The notes beneath the pieces are model-generated. The model worked only from the letters and a program-made list of their open reading frames with translations. It was not told the origin of the DNA and ran no database searches. Source: an uncultured bacterium (GTDB lineage: Bacteria > Elusimicrobiota > Elusimicrobia > Elusimicrobiales > Elusimicrobiaceae). Taken from it: DNA of 47,714 nt. Made by a program: the position numbers and the translations under genes. Numbering within the stretch: the first letter of the stretch is position 1; each line of letters starts with the position of its first letter. Positions 7,025 to 14,610 of this stretch are shown one piece after another. The stretch covers positions 1 to 47,714 of the forward strand of contig CASFTM010000010.1 in NCBI GenBank assembly GCA_949297775.1, read 5' to 3'.

Positions 7025-8872
7025 ATGAACAACACCCGCCAGGACGTACGCAATGTGGCAATTATCGCCCACGTAGACCACGGCAAGACCACTATCGTGG
7101 ACTCCCTGTTAAAATTTGCCGGAGAATTTAAAGTAAAAGAAGACCAAGCCCAGGATACTGTGTTAGACTCCAACCCCTTGGAGCGCGAGCGCGGCATTAC
7201 CATTTTGGCAAAATGCACCTCTATCGGCTACAAAGGGCACACTATTAACATTGTAGACACCCCCGGCCACGCCGATTTCGGCAGCGAAGTGGAGCGCGTA
7301 TTGCGTATGGTGGACGGCGCCATCCTAATGGTGGACGCAGTGGAAGGCCCTATGCCGCAAACCCGCTTTGTGCTGAGAAAAGCGCTTGCCTTGGGCCTGC
7401 GCCCGATTGTGGTTATCAACAAAATGGACCGCGACCACGTACGCCCCAGCGAAGTGGTGGATGAAGTATTCAACCTCTTTATGGAATTGGGCGCTACGGA
7501 TGAACAGCTGGATTTCCCGATTATTTATGCTTCCGGCCGCGCCGGCTGGGCGAGCCTAAAAATGGAGGAAAAAGGCAAAGACATTGCACCCATTTTGGAC
7601 ACTATTCTTTCGCATGTGCCCGCACCGGAAGCAATGCCCGACGCGCCCCTGCAAATGCAGGTAACTATGTTGGATTATAACAATTTCCTGGGGCACGTGG
7701 GGATTGGGCGCATTTTGGCGGGGAGCATCAAAAAAGGCCAGCCGGTAACGTTAATCCACCACGACGGTACCACCACCAACGCCAAAGCCGCCAAAATTGA
7801 ACGCTTTTTGGGCCTAGGAAAAGTGGAAGTGGAAGAAGCTACGGCGGGTGATATTGTTTCCATCGCCGGGCTGGAAGGCGTGGACGTGGGGGACACCATT
7901 TGCCGCCCCGATGCTTTAAAACCGCTGCCGCCGCTGGCGATTGACGCGCCTACGATGTCTATGGATTTTATGGTAAACGACAGCCCGTTTTCCGGCCGGG
8001 AAGGCAAATTCGTTACCAGCCGCCACTTGAAGAACCGCTTGGAAAAAGAAGCCCAAACCAATGTGGGCCTGCGGGTGGAACAGTTGGAAGGAGAAGGAAA
8101 GTTTAAAGTATACGGCCGCGGAGAACTGCACTTGACGATTTTAATTGAAAATATGCGCCGCGAAGGGTTTGAGCTGGCGGTATCTTCGCCGGAAGTGATT
8201 TATAAAGAAGAAAACGGTCAGCTGCTGGAACCGATGGAATACCTGATTTTGGACATTAAATCCGAATTTCAGGGCGCCGTATTTACCATGCTGGGCACCC
8301 GCGCCGCCAAGTTGGAAAATATGGTCTCCGAAGGGGAAGACCGACTGCGGTTGGAATATCTGATTCCTTCCCGCGCCTTAATCGGCTTTAAGAACGAGTT
8401 CTTAACCAACACCCGCGGTACGGGGATTATGCACCACAGTTTCCACGGGTATTATCCCAAGGTAAACCTGCCGGATTTGCGCCGCAACGGGGTGCTGATT
8501 GCCAAAGAGGATGGCGAAACCACCCCTTATGCCCTATATGCGCTGGAAAACAACGGCGAGCTCTTTTTGGGCCCGGGTGTGAAGGTGTACGCGGGCGAGA
8601 TCGTGGGGCAGAATTCCCGCTCCAACGATTTGGTGGTAAACCCGTGCAAAGCCAAGCACTTGAGCAATATGCGCAGCAAAGCGAGCGACGAATCCTACGT
8701 ATTAACGCCGCCGCGCGTGATGAGCTTGGAACAAGCAGTGGAATACATTGCGCCGGATGAATTGGTGGAAATTACACCCACGTCTGTGCGTCTGCGCAAG
8801 AAAATTCTTTCCCACTTGCTTAGAAAGCGCACGGAACGCGCCGCCGAAATGGCCGAGGAAGAAGAAGCCTAA
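7025..8872 (+). CDS. typA: GTPase TypA/BipA
   Basis: Ribosome-associated translational GTPase of the EF-G/LepA class, involved in 50S assembly and stress or cold adaptation. At 615 residues it has the normal family length. G-motifs are intact: AHVDHGKT (15-22), RERGITI (about 55-61), DTPGHADF (about 79-86) and NKMD (about 131-134), followed by domain 2, the EF-G III/V-like domains and the TypA-specific C-terminal domain (RLRKKILSHLLRKR near the end). It ends in an acidic tail. The ATG at 7025 has a weak AGGA site and follows the hairpin-bearing leader. A strong terminator sits just downstream, so it is monocistronic. Confidence 0.96.
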   Translation: MNNTRQDVRNVAIIAHVDHGKTTIVDSLLKFAGEFKVKEDQAQDTVLDSNPLERERGITILAKCTSIGYKGHTINIVDTPGHADFGSEVERVLRMVDGAILMVDAVEGPMPQTRFVLRKALALGLRPIVVINKMDRDHVRPSEVVDEVFNLFMELGATDEQLDFPIIYASGRAGWASLKMEEKGKDIAPILDTILSHVPAPEAMPDAPLQMQVTMLDYNNFLGHVGIGRILAGSIKKGQPVTLIHHDGTTTNAKAAKIERFLGLGKVEVEEATAGDIVSIAGLEGVDVGDTICRPDALKPLPPLAIDAPTMSMDFMVNDSPFSGREGKFVTSRHLKNRLEKEAQTNVGLRVEQLEGEGKFKVYGRGELHLTILIENMRREGFELAVSSPEVIYKEENGQLLEPMEYLILDIKSEFQGAVFTMLGTRAAKLENMVSEGEDRLRLEYLIPSRALIGFKNEFLTNTRGTGIMHHSFHGYYPKVNLPDLRRNGVLIAKEDGETTPYALYALENNGELFLGPGVKVYAGEIVGQNSRSNDLVVNPCKAKHLSNMRSKASDESYVLTPPRVMSLEQAVEYIAPDELVEITPTSVRLRKKILSHLLRKRTERAAEMAEEEEA

Positions 8873-8894
8873 TCGGAGCGTAAAAGAAAAATTT

Positions 8895-8927
8895 AAGCCG
8901 CGCAGTTATTTGCTGTGCGGCTTTTTT
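8895..8927 (+). terminator. rho-independent terminator after typA
   Basis: AAGCCGCGCAG paired with CTGTGCGGCTT (one G-U), then six T. Confidence 0.9.
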
Positions 8928-8929
8928 GC

Positions 8930-8935
8930 TAATAT
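8930..8935 (+). promoter_or_regulatory. -10 box, leaderless start (gene 8942-9550)
   Basis: TGC-TAATAT (extended -10 form) ending 6 nt before the ATG. It begins right after the typA terminator, leaving no room for a leader. Confidence 0.45.
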
Positions 8936-8941
8936 GATTTT

Positions 8942-9550
8942 ATGAACCATAAAGAACGTATGCTGGCAGGGCTCCCTTATAGGGCGTGTATGGACGGCCT
9001 GCCCCAAGAACAGATAGAAAATAAAAAGAAGCTATACGCTTACAATGCCTGCCGCCCGGATGAAACGGAACGGATGAACGCTTTATTGCCGCAAATCGTG
9101 GGCGAATGCGGCAGCCGGGTAACGGTGCTGCCGCCTTTTCGGTGTGATTATGGCAAAAACATTGTGCTGGGGAATGATGTATTCATCAACTACAACTGCG
9201 TAATGTTGGATGTGGCACGTATTTCTATTGGGGACCGTACCTTGCTGGGCCCCAACGTGTGCCTGGCGGCGGCGGGGCACCCCATACATCCGCTTTCGCG
9301 CCGCAGCGGGTACGAATACGGCGCCCCCATTACTATCGGGAACGATGTATGGCTGGGGGCCAATGTGGTGGTAAACCCGGGCGTAACGATTGGGGACGGA
9401 AGCGTCGTCGGTTCGGGCAGTGTGGTAACGAAAGACATCCCGGCCAACGTGGTAGCTGCGGGCAACCCTTGCCGGGTGCTGCGCCCTATTACCGATAAAG
9501 ACCGCAAGTTTTATTTTAAAGAAAAAGAGTTTGATGTGACCGACTACTGA
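8942..9550 (+). CDS. sugar O-acetyltransferase (maltose/galactoside acetyltransferase family)
   Basis: 202-residue cytoplasmic acetyl-CoA-dependent O-acetyltransferase of the Maa/LacA/NodL group. Domains: an N-terminal helical Mac cap (MNHKERMLAGLPYRA... to about residue 55), then left-handed beta-helix hexapeptide repeats (IVLGNDVFINYNC, ISIGDRTLLGPNV, ITIGNDVWLGANVVV, VTIGDGSVVGSGSVVT). The catalytic His region AAGHPIHP (about 115-122) and C-terminal GNPCRVLRPI are intact. The acceptor sugar cannot be read from sequence; the exopolysaccharide locus 3 kb away makes sugar decoration possible but unproven. There is no Shine-Dalgarno. Confidence 0.9.
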   Translation: MNHKERMLAGLPYRACMDGLPQEQIENKKKLYAYNACRPDETERMNALLPQIVGECGSRVTVLPPFRCDYGKNIVLGNDVFINYNCVMLDVARISIGDRTLLGPNVCLAAAGHPIHPLSRRSGYEYGAPITIGNDVWLGANVVVNPGVTIGDGSVVGSGSVVTKDIPANVVAAGNPCRVLRPITDKDRKFYFKEKEFDVTDY

Positions 9551-9551
9551 T

Positions 9552-9587
9552 AAAAAACCGGGGTTCTTTTTAGAACCCCGGTTTTTT
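9552..9587. terminator. bidirectional terminator
   Basis: A near-perfect stem of about 16 bp (AAAAAACCGGGGTTCT with its complement, TTTT loop) lies between the convergent acetyltransferase and FtsA-family genes; A/T ends suit both strands. Confidence 0.9.
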
Positions 9588-9599
9588 ATGCCGGCAGTG

Positions 9600-10754
9600 T
9601 TAAAATAGTTCGCTTAACCCCAACTTGTCCAATAAGCCGTCCAACAGCCCGGGTTCTTTGGCTTGCGCCACGCTGAGCTGCTTGGTTTCTCGGTCCAAGG
9701 CGTGGCGTATAAGGGCCAGGGCACCGCAGTAGGCGGGGTTATCGGCGGAGCAGTCGGAAATTAAATTTTCAAACACGCCAATGCGCGCTTTGCGCATGTT
9801 CCATGTTTTCTTGGCGGTTTTGAGCAGCATTTTGTCCGCCCCGGATCCGCACAGCACCAGGCGTGTTGCCGGATATTTTAAGTACGAAACGGATTGGCAT
9901 AATTCTTTGGACATGGCTCGGAGGAATTTTTCGGCGGCTTCTTCCAGCACGTCGTCTATTACTTCGTCGGAGCCGGGCTCGTAATCGTGCAGAATTTCGC
10001 GGGTGGTTTCCACATCGTTTTGCATTACGTCGGCGGCGTATTCCGCCAGCTTATCCGTCCCCAGGGGGATCTCCCACCCGTCCATCAACGCACCTTTGTA
10101 ATATACCGCCAGCGAGGACAACCCGCCGCTTACGTCCCACAATAGCACGCCGGCTTGTTTTTCTTCCGGGGTGAGGAGCGTTTCGCCCACCGCTACCGAG
10201 GACGGCAATACCTGGTAATCCGTGCAGTTGGCGGCGGTAAAGACGTGGTTTAAATTATTTAAATGCGTTACTAGCCCATAGGAAATAAACGTTTCCGCAC
10301 CCAGCGTAAAGCCGGACATCCCTTTGGGTTTTTTAATATCTGTATTGCCGTCAATGGAGTAGGAAAGGGGGAGAATGTCCACAATGTCCAAGGTGTCGCT
10401 TAAGGAAGTGGGCACGGAGTTTTTGGCGGCGGCTTCCATTTCGCGCTCGCCGATAATACGGTTGCGCGCGTTGACGGATTCAAACCCGTTGGAGTGTTTA
10501 AACGATAAAAAGCTCCCGCGCAGCCCCACGACGACCAGCGGGTCAAACGATACATATTGCGCAATATCGGCAAATATTCTGGTCAGTTCTTCCTGCGCTC
10601 CCCGCATATCCCGCACAAACGCGCCCGCAAACGCCCGGCTGGGGCGGCGCAGCAGGTGGCGGATACGCAACGTGTCGGTATCGTCATCCTGTGCGGCGAG
10701 CGCGGCGATAATTTCGCCTCCGTAAAAATCAAGAGATAAAATATTGCGGTTCAT
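9600..10754 (-). CDS. ftsA: FtsA-family actin-like cell division protein
   Basis: 384-residue actin-fold ATPase that would tether FtsZ to the membrane. FtsA-specific features: the 1C-domain pattern VGLRGSFLSFKHSNG with downstream IGEREMEAAAKNS, and LPLSYSIDG...KPKGMSGFTLGAE, which matches FtsA rather than MreB or PilM. Phosphate-2 loop: WDVSGGLSSLAVYY; adenosine loop: LCGSGADKM. The phosphate-1 loop is unusual (LDFYGGEI instead of LDIGTxKI). The end, LLDGLLDKLGLSELF, can form an amphipathic helix like the FtsA membrane-targeting sequence. No ftsZ, ftsQ or mur genes are adjacent, so this is either a relocated main FtsA or a second paralogue. A TTGACA/TAAAAT promoter lies upstream. Confidence 0.78.
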   Translation of the reverse strand: MNRNILSLDFYGGEIIAALAAQDDDTDTLRIRHLLRRPSRAFAGAFVRDMRGAQEELTRIFADIAQYVSFDPLVVVGLRGSFLSFKHSNGFESVNARNRIIGEREMEAAAKNSVPTSLSDTLDIVDILPLSYSIDGNTDIKKPKGMSGFTLGAETFISYGLVTHLNNLNHVFTAANCTDYQVLPSSVAVGETLLTPEEKQAGVLLWDVSGGLSSLAVYYKGALMDGWEIPLGTDKLAEYAADVMQNDVETTREILHDYEPGSDEVIDDVLEEAAEKFLRAMSKELCQSVSYLKYPATRLVLCGSGADKMLLKTAKKTWNMRKARIGVFENLISDCSADNPAYCGALALIRHALDRETKQLSVAQAKEPGLLDGLLDKLGLSELF

Positions 10755-10770
10755 AAGGGTTCTTGATACT

Positions 10771-10797
10771 ATTTTATCAAATTTGAAAAGTTGTCAA
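10771..10797 (-). promoter_or_regulatory. promoter for the FtsA-family gene
   Basis: On the minus strand, TTGACA (10797-10792) and TAAAAT (10776-10771) are separated by 15 nt, slightly short of optimal. There are 16 nt from the -10 box to the ATG and no Shine-Dalgarno. Confidence 0.6.
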
Positions 10798-10901
10798 TTT
10801 GTAGAGGGAGCGCGGCGGCGGTGGCGGCGCACGGAAAATTTTTCCCGTCGGAGAACGGGTCAACAAACGCTTCCGTCGTACCGACGGAGCGGGAAGACCT
10901 T

Positions 10902-10930
10902 GTACTTTTTCTGGCAGCAGAAAAAGTAGC
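10902..10930. repeat. AT-rich palindrome, copy 1
   Basis: TACTTTTTCTG (10903-10913) and its exact complement (10918-10928) flank a 4-nt loop. It is related to copies 2 and 3 at 11,273 and 11,676. Confidence 0.8.
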
Positions 10931-10936
10931 AAAAAG

Positions 10937-11240
10937 GGAGCCCCGGCTCGGGGCCGTTTTGTGAGGGCGCGGCAGTGCGGGAACGGTTTGGCTCCATTAG
11001 TCATGCTGACGGGCATAGAGTTGGGAGGCCAGGCTCTGGCCCCGTCTCGGGGCCGTTGCGCAAGGGCACGGCATTTCCAAAACGGTGTGGCTCAACCAGT
11101 CGTGTTAGCGGGCATAGAGAGGGGAGCCCCGGCTCGGGGCCGTTGCGTAAGGGCGCGACAGTGCGGAAACGGTTTGGCTCCATTAGTCGTGCTGACGGGC
11201 ATAGAGTTGGGAGGCCAGGATCTGGCCCCGGCTCGGGGCC
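10937..11240. repeat. tandem array of ~87-99 bp imperfect repeats (3 units plus a fragment)
   Basis: The landmark CTCGGGGCCG recurs at 10,947, 11,046 and 11,133, and as CTCGGGGCC at 11,232: spacings 99, 87 and 99. Each unit contains AGGGC(G/A)CG, a GTTTGGCTCCATTAGTC-like core, GCTGACGGGCATAGAG, and ends in GGGAG. Units 1 and 3 are the most alike; unit 2 is the most diverged and shorter at one end. A further GGGCATAGAG lies at about 11,724. The array is gene-free; open frames through it are low-complexity Arg/Gly/Pro artefacts. Its function is unknown. Confidence 0.8.
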
Positions 11241-11267
11241 CCAGGGTCCCACAAAAATCACTCATTC

Positions 11268-11387
11268 TATATGTACTTTTTTGGGCGCAAAAAAGTACCA
11301 AAAAACGCCCGCCCCAGGGTCCCACAAAAATCACTTCCAAGCGGGAAATTTTATAACTCGTGTGGTTCCCGCACTCAAACAATAAAA
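11268..11387 (+). repeat. left arm of diverged inverted repeat (contains palindrome copy 2)
   Basis: It contains palindrome GTACTTTTTT (11273-11282) with AAAAAAGTAC (11289-11298), then TTATAACTCGTG, then GCACTCAAACAATAAAA. The same order of blocks occurs in reverse complement at 11,582-11,706. The phrase CCCAGGGTCCCACAAAAATC occurs twice here (from about 11,240 and 11,313). Confidence 0.7.
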
Positions 11388-11497
11388 TTTCTTTTCCGCT
11401 TGGAAGGCTTTTTGTAGACGGGACAAAAGGGGCGGTTAAACGGCAACGACAACAGCTAACAACATAAGCGGAAACAACTACCACCTCAACGACCACA

Positions 11498-11521
11498 AAA
11501 GGAAACGCTTTCCTTTTTTGT
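11498..11521. repeat. hairpin at the centre of the inverted-repeat element
   Basis: AAAAGGAAA pairs with TTTCCTTTT around CGC, followed by more T. It is terminator-like and lies midway between the two arms. Confidence 0.55.
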
Positions 11522-11581
11522 CCTTGTCGTTTGGGGCCCTTTAGAGCCGTTTATAAAATGCGCTTTCGGGCGAAGAAGGCG

Positions 11582-11706
11582 TTTTATTTGTCTGAGCGCG
11601 GGGCAAAGCTCGCACGAGTTATAAACGCCCGCCCGAAATATGTATTTCAGGACTCCCCGGTCCCCGTATTTTTGGGTACTTTTTTGTGTCCAAAAAAGTA
11701 CAGATA
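11582..11706 (-). repeat. right arm of diverged inverted repeat (contains palindrome copy 3)
   Basis: In reverse complement it starts with the 10-bp palindrome GTACTTTTTT...AAAAAAGTAC (11,676-11,701), continues to TTATAACTCGTG (complement at 11,613-11,624) and ends with GCTCAGACAAATAAAA, matching the left arm block by block with diverged spacers. The two arms bound about 440 bp without a convincing gene, like a non-autonomous element or two dispersed repeats in opposite orientation. Confidence 0.6.
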
Positions 11707-11835
11707 AGAAGAATCGTGCCAACGGGCATAGAGCGGGGCGGTGCGGCTCGCCTTTTGCGTAAACATCCTCAACAATTTGTTCCCTATTGCGTAAGTACCG
11801 TATTAGGCAACCCTCTTGGCCGAGGCCAAAAAGCC

Positions 11836-11872
11836 TGCCCCCGGCAAGGGGGTTGATTTGTTTTTTTTTTTT
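11836..11872 (+). terminator. terminator-like hairpin plus T12 run before the pilin gene
   Basis: CCCCC and GGGGG around GGCAA are followed by TTGATTTG and then twelve T (11861-11872). A second palindrome, TTGGCC-GA-GGCCAA, lies just upstream. It could insulate the pilin from the repeat region, or the T run could be a slippage site. Confidence 0.5.
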
Positions 11873-11908
11873 GATAAATTTTGGCTATGACCAAAATTTA
11901 TCAAAAAA
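11867..11908 (+). promoter_or_regulatory. 18-bp perfect hairpin with the pilin ATG in its loop
   Basis: Bases 11867-11884 are exactly complementary to 11891-11908, leaving a 6-nt loop CTATGA that holds the start codon (11887-11889). No Shine-Dalgarno is present. The left arm starts inside the T12 run. This would place the start codon in a small exposed loop of a stable AU-rich stem. Confidence 0.8.
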
Positions 11909-12396
11909 CCCACCCGGCGGGAAAAAACGCCGGATTTACGCTAATAGAGCTGTTAGTAGTCGTTTTAATTATCGGCATTTTAGCGGCGGTGGCGTTGCCG
12001 CAGTACCAGGTGGCGGTAGCCAAAAGCCGCACGGCGGAAGCCGTAACTATTTTAAAAGCTATTACGGACGCGCAGGAAGTTTACTATATGGCTAACGGGG
12101 AATATGCCAACAGTTTGGACGATTTGGATATTAAGGTGGAAGATACCAAAGCGTGGGTTTTTACTTGCGGGTCTAACCGTTCCTGCTCTGCTACCTCGCT
12201 GTTAAACAATTTGCCTACTGCTATAGAATTTCACCTGATTAATGTGCCGGCTACGGCTCCGGCTTCTTATAGCGGCAAACATTGGTGCCGCGCCACCCCT
12301 GATAATACCATTGGAACGAAAATTTGCAAAACATATGGCCCGCAGGATACAACCGTTGGTTCCACTTCAAACAGTGTGTATTATTTGATGAACTGA
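11887..12396 (+). CDS. type IV pilin-like protein
   Basis: 169-residue prepilin: leader [16 protein letters not shown], cleavage before [14 protein letters not shown], Glu at +5, then [22 protein letters not shown]. The globular domain has Cys pairs ([21 protein letters not shown]) and the conserved [21 protein letters not shown] segment shared with the pilin at position 1. The ATG at 11887 is preferred; an in-frame TTG at 11881 is possible. The start lies in the loop of a perfect hairpin and has no ribosome site. From the AAAAACGCC codons onward about 50 nt match the first pilin with a single mismatch, then synonymous sites diverge. It is an orphan with respect to pilus assembly genes. Confidence 0.9.
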   Translation: MTKIYQKTHPAGKNAGFTLIELLVVVLIIGILAAVALPQYQVAVAKSRTAEAVTILKAITDAQEVYYMANGEYANSLDDLDIKVEDTKAWVFTCGSNRSCSATSLLNNLPTAIEFHLINVPATAPASYSGKHWCRATPDNTIGTKICKTYGPQDTTVGSTSNSVYYLMN

Positions 12397-12410
12397 TTTG
12401 TTGCATAAGA

Positions 12411-12447
12411 AAACACACCCCGCAGCCACGCTCCGGGGTGTATTTTA
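12411..12447. terminator. bidirectional terminator
   Basis: ACACCCCG (12415-12422) pairs with CGGGGTGT (12434-12441), flanked by A-rich and T-rich ends, between the convergent pilin and phosphatase genes. Confidence 0.8.
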
Positions 12448-12455
12448 TAGCCAAA

Positions 12456-12893
12456 TTATTCCGCTTTCAGCTTTTCCGCCGCCGCCAGTACGGCTTTTTT
12501 CAGCCGCTCGGCGGATTTTTCAAACGCGCGGCCCGAAAGGGAAATGGGGTCCTCCAAATCTTCCTCTTTGCCGAACGCGTAGTCGTTTAACAGCCACATC
12601 TTATCCAGATACTGGGCATAGCGGTCGGAAATTTTATCCAAATGCGCCTGCTCCATAAAGAAAATGATGTCGGCTTTTTCCAAATCGTCTTTCGCTAGCT
12701 GGGTGGACGTGTGCGGAGGGGCGGAAATGGCGTTTTTTTGCAAAAAATCCGTCACTTTGGCGGGCACGCGGTAGGAAGCGTCCGCATACAGCCCGCGGGA
12801 AAATACCGTACAGCCGGGCAAAAGCGGACGCAATAATTCCTCCGCCATAAAGCTGCGGCAGATGTTGGCGTGACAGATAAACAAGATATTCAT
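12456..12893 (-). CDS. low-molecular-weight protein-tyrosine phosphatase (Wzb-like)
   Basis: 145-residue cytoplasmic phosphatase. The catalytic P-loop is C7-HANIC-R13-S14 (C-x5-R-S), and the general acid is D115 in LEDPIS. The usual bacterial loop is CxGNxCRS; here position 8-9 is HA. Family members dephosphorylate the tyrosine tail of Wzc-type BY-kinases and so control polymer length and export. The gene is divergent from the ligase/OPX/BY-kinase run at 12,931-16,995, only 37 nt apart, which supports that pairing. A TATAGT box ends 7 nt before the ATG and there is no Shine-Dalgarno. Confidence 0.92.
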   Translation of the reverse strand: MNILFICHANICRSFMAEELLRPLLPGCTVFSRGLYADASYRVPAKVTDFLQKNAISAPPHTSTQLAKDDLEKADIIFFMEQAHLDKISDRYAQYLDKMWLLNDYAFGKEEDLEDPISLSGRAFEKSAERLKKAVLAAAEKLKAE

Positions 12894-12900
12894 CTATATC

Positions 12901-12906
12901 ACTATA
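12901..12906 (-). promoter_or_regulatory. -10 box, leaderless start (phosphatase gene)
   Basis: TATAGT on the minus strand, 7 nt before the ATG. Confidence 0.42.
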
Positions 12907-12916
12907 GCAAATTTTA

Positions 12917-12922
12917 TACAAT
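12917..12922 (+). promoter_or_regulatory. -10 box, leaderless start (gene 12931-14565)
   Basis: TACAAT ends 8 nt before the ATG. It is back-to-back with the phosphatase -10 in a 37-nt divergent spacer. Confidence 0.42.
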
Positions 12923-12930
12923 ACTCTATT

Positions 12931-14565
12931 ATGACCGTTTTTCTAAAAGTACTTTTAGGGGTTCTCCTGTTCTTTGCGCCCTTCAGTTTCGCCGCGGCGG
13001 AACCGTGGGCGTTTTCCGTGTTGCAGGGCGGTATCTTTGCGGGTTTTTTGCTCACTCTTGTTTCCCGCCGCCAAATTGTCTACACTAAGCCGCTTAAATG
13101 GTTGTTTTTTACCTTTGCTTTCTTGATTGGTTATACGCTGCTGCAATCTCTTTTTACCCAGACGTTGTTGGACGCGCCCGCCTGGCACCCGGCTACATTT
13201 GTGCGGCTTTATTCGCTGGAGCACGCCTCGTGGTTTGTAACGTATTTGGCTTTGCTCGTGTGGGTGCCCAATGTGTGGGAATCGTTCAAATCCAACCGGA
13301 TTTTGCTGTTTTTGATTGTGCTGTGCGGGTTTGCCGTAGGGCTGTGTGCGCTGGGACTTCAAAAAGGGCAGTATATCCAATTTTTTACCGGGGTAAAAGC
13401 CGGGTTCGGCCCGTTTTTAAACCGCAACCACGCGGGCGTATTTTTGGGGATGTGCGCCCTTATTACTCTGGGGTATGCCGTTTCGTCCTGGACGGATTAC
13501 GCCCATTTCCGCGCCAACCGCCGGGGCAACGAGTTTATCCTGCGCCAGAGCTTTTTGGGGCTTGTGTTTGCGGGCCTGTGTGCCTTGGTGATTGCCACGC
13601 GTTCGCGCGGGGGAATGCTCTCGCTGGGGACGGGTGTTTTCTTTTATAGTTTTTTGTGTTGTTGCTTCGTGCCTGAAAAAACCAAAACGCGGGTAAAGGG
13701 GGTATTGCTGGTAACCGGTTTGTTGGCGGCGGCGGTGGCGCTGGTGTGGTGGCAGGCGGACGCCATTAACGCGTTTGCCCAGCGGGCAACGGGTACATCG
13801 GAAGAAACCCGCAAAATGCTCTATCGTTCAGCGTGGGGTATCCTCCAAATCTACCCTTGGTGGGGGATTGGCGTGGGCGCAATGCCGGTGGCGATTACGT
13901 CGTTTATGGAGTATCCGCTCAACGCCTATGTGGAACGGTTGCACAGCGACTGGCTGGAAATGCTGTTGGGGATGGGATTTGTCGGATATATTTTTGTTAT
14001 TGCCGGGGCCGGAATTGCCGCGTGGATACTGATTAAACGCATTACTCATCTGGAACGCAAAAAACAGCTTTTATATGCCGCTTTGTTAAGCGCTGTGGTG
14101 GTCATGTGCGTGGGAAGCACGGTGGATTTCCACTTTTTTATCCCGGCGAATGCGTTTTTGTTTTTTGTGATTTTAGGGCTGGCGTGCAGCCCGTCCTATT
14201 ACAAAGGGCACGTCCACACGCTTGCCTGCGGGCCAGTGATGACGGCGGGGATATGCCTGGCGCTGGCGGCGGCTTTGTATTGGCCCACCCAACATACGGT
14301 GGCGTGGCGGTTGTTTGTGTTTGGAAAAGGCTTAAAGCCCGAATCCCAAATCGCGCTGTATGAAAAAGGCCTTGCCCATTATCCCTCGCCCCGGTTTGCC
14401 CTGCGCCTGGGAAATGCATACTATAATTACAGCCGGCGCGTCCCCGATGAACAGCAGTCCGCCCAACTGCGCGGACAGGCCCACCGGATAGCCGAAGAAT
14501 ACTTGAAAAAATATCCCAAAGAAAAAGAGCTTTCCAACCTGTATATGATTTCCCGCCCTAAATAA
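12931..14565 (+). CDS. O-antigen ligase/polymerase-family membrane protein
   Basis: 544 residues with about 11 hydrophobic helices and a C-terminal soluble tail of roughly 80 residues that looks TPR-like (EKGLAHYPSPRFALRLGNAYYNYS). The family signature lies in the central region: GFGPFLNRNHAGVFLGMCA (about 163-181) and the long periplasmic loop with conserved Arg, His and Glu (RSAWGILQIYPWWGIG...ERLHSDWLEMLLG). The fold is shared by WaaL ligases, Wzy polymerases and bacterial O-oligosaccharyltransferases. In this locus EpsG (24,216) is the likely Wzy, so this protein may attach the polymer to a carrier or be a second polymerase. It heads the OPX/BY-kinase gene run. Confidence 0.85.
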   Translation: MTVFLKVLLGVLLFFAPFSFAAAEPWAFSVLQGGIFAGFLLTLVSRRQIVYTKPLKWLFFTFAFLIGYTLLQSLFTQTLLDAPAWHPATFVRLYSLEHASWFVTYLALLVWVPNVWESFKSNRILLFLIVLCGFAVGLCALGLQKGQYIQFFTGVKAGFGPFLNRNHAGVFLGMCALITLGYAVSSWTDYAHFRANRRGNEFILRQSFLGLVFAGLCALVIATRSRGGMLSLGTGVFFYSFLCCCFVPEKTKTRVKGVLLVTGLLAAAVALVWWQADAINAFAQRATGTSEETRKMLYRSAWGILQIYPWWGIGVGAMPVAITSFMEYPLNAYVERLHSDWLEMLLGMGFVGYIFVIAGAGIAAWILIKRITHLERKKQLLYAALLSAVVVMCVGSTVDFHFFIPANAFLFFVILGLACSPSYYKGHVHTLACGPVMTAGICLALAAALYWPTQHTVAWRLFVFGKGLKPESQIALYEKGLAHYPSPRFALRLGNAYYNYSRRVPDEQQSAQLRGQAHRIAEEYLKKYPKEKELSNLYMISRPK

Positions 14566-14596
14566 AAAAAGACTATTTCAATAGGGTTAGATTTGG

Positions 14597-14602
14597 TAGA
14601 AT
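14597..14602 (+). promoter_or_regulatory. -10 box, leaderless start (OPX gene)
   Basis: TGG-TAGAAT (extended -10 form), ending 8 nt before the ATG at 14,611. Confidence 0.42.
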
Positions 14603-14610
14603 ATACGGGT

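Noticed and set aside
10937-11240. CRISPR array
   Set aside because: Units are 87-99 bp and contiguous, with no short identical repeats separated by unique spacers and no cas genes.
10961-11385. Overlapping open frames in the tandem repeat array
   Set aside because: Arg/Gly/Pro-rich readings of repeats in several frames at once, no starts with ribosome sites and no family resemblance.
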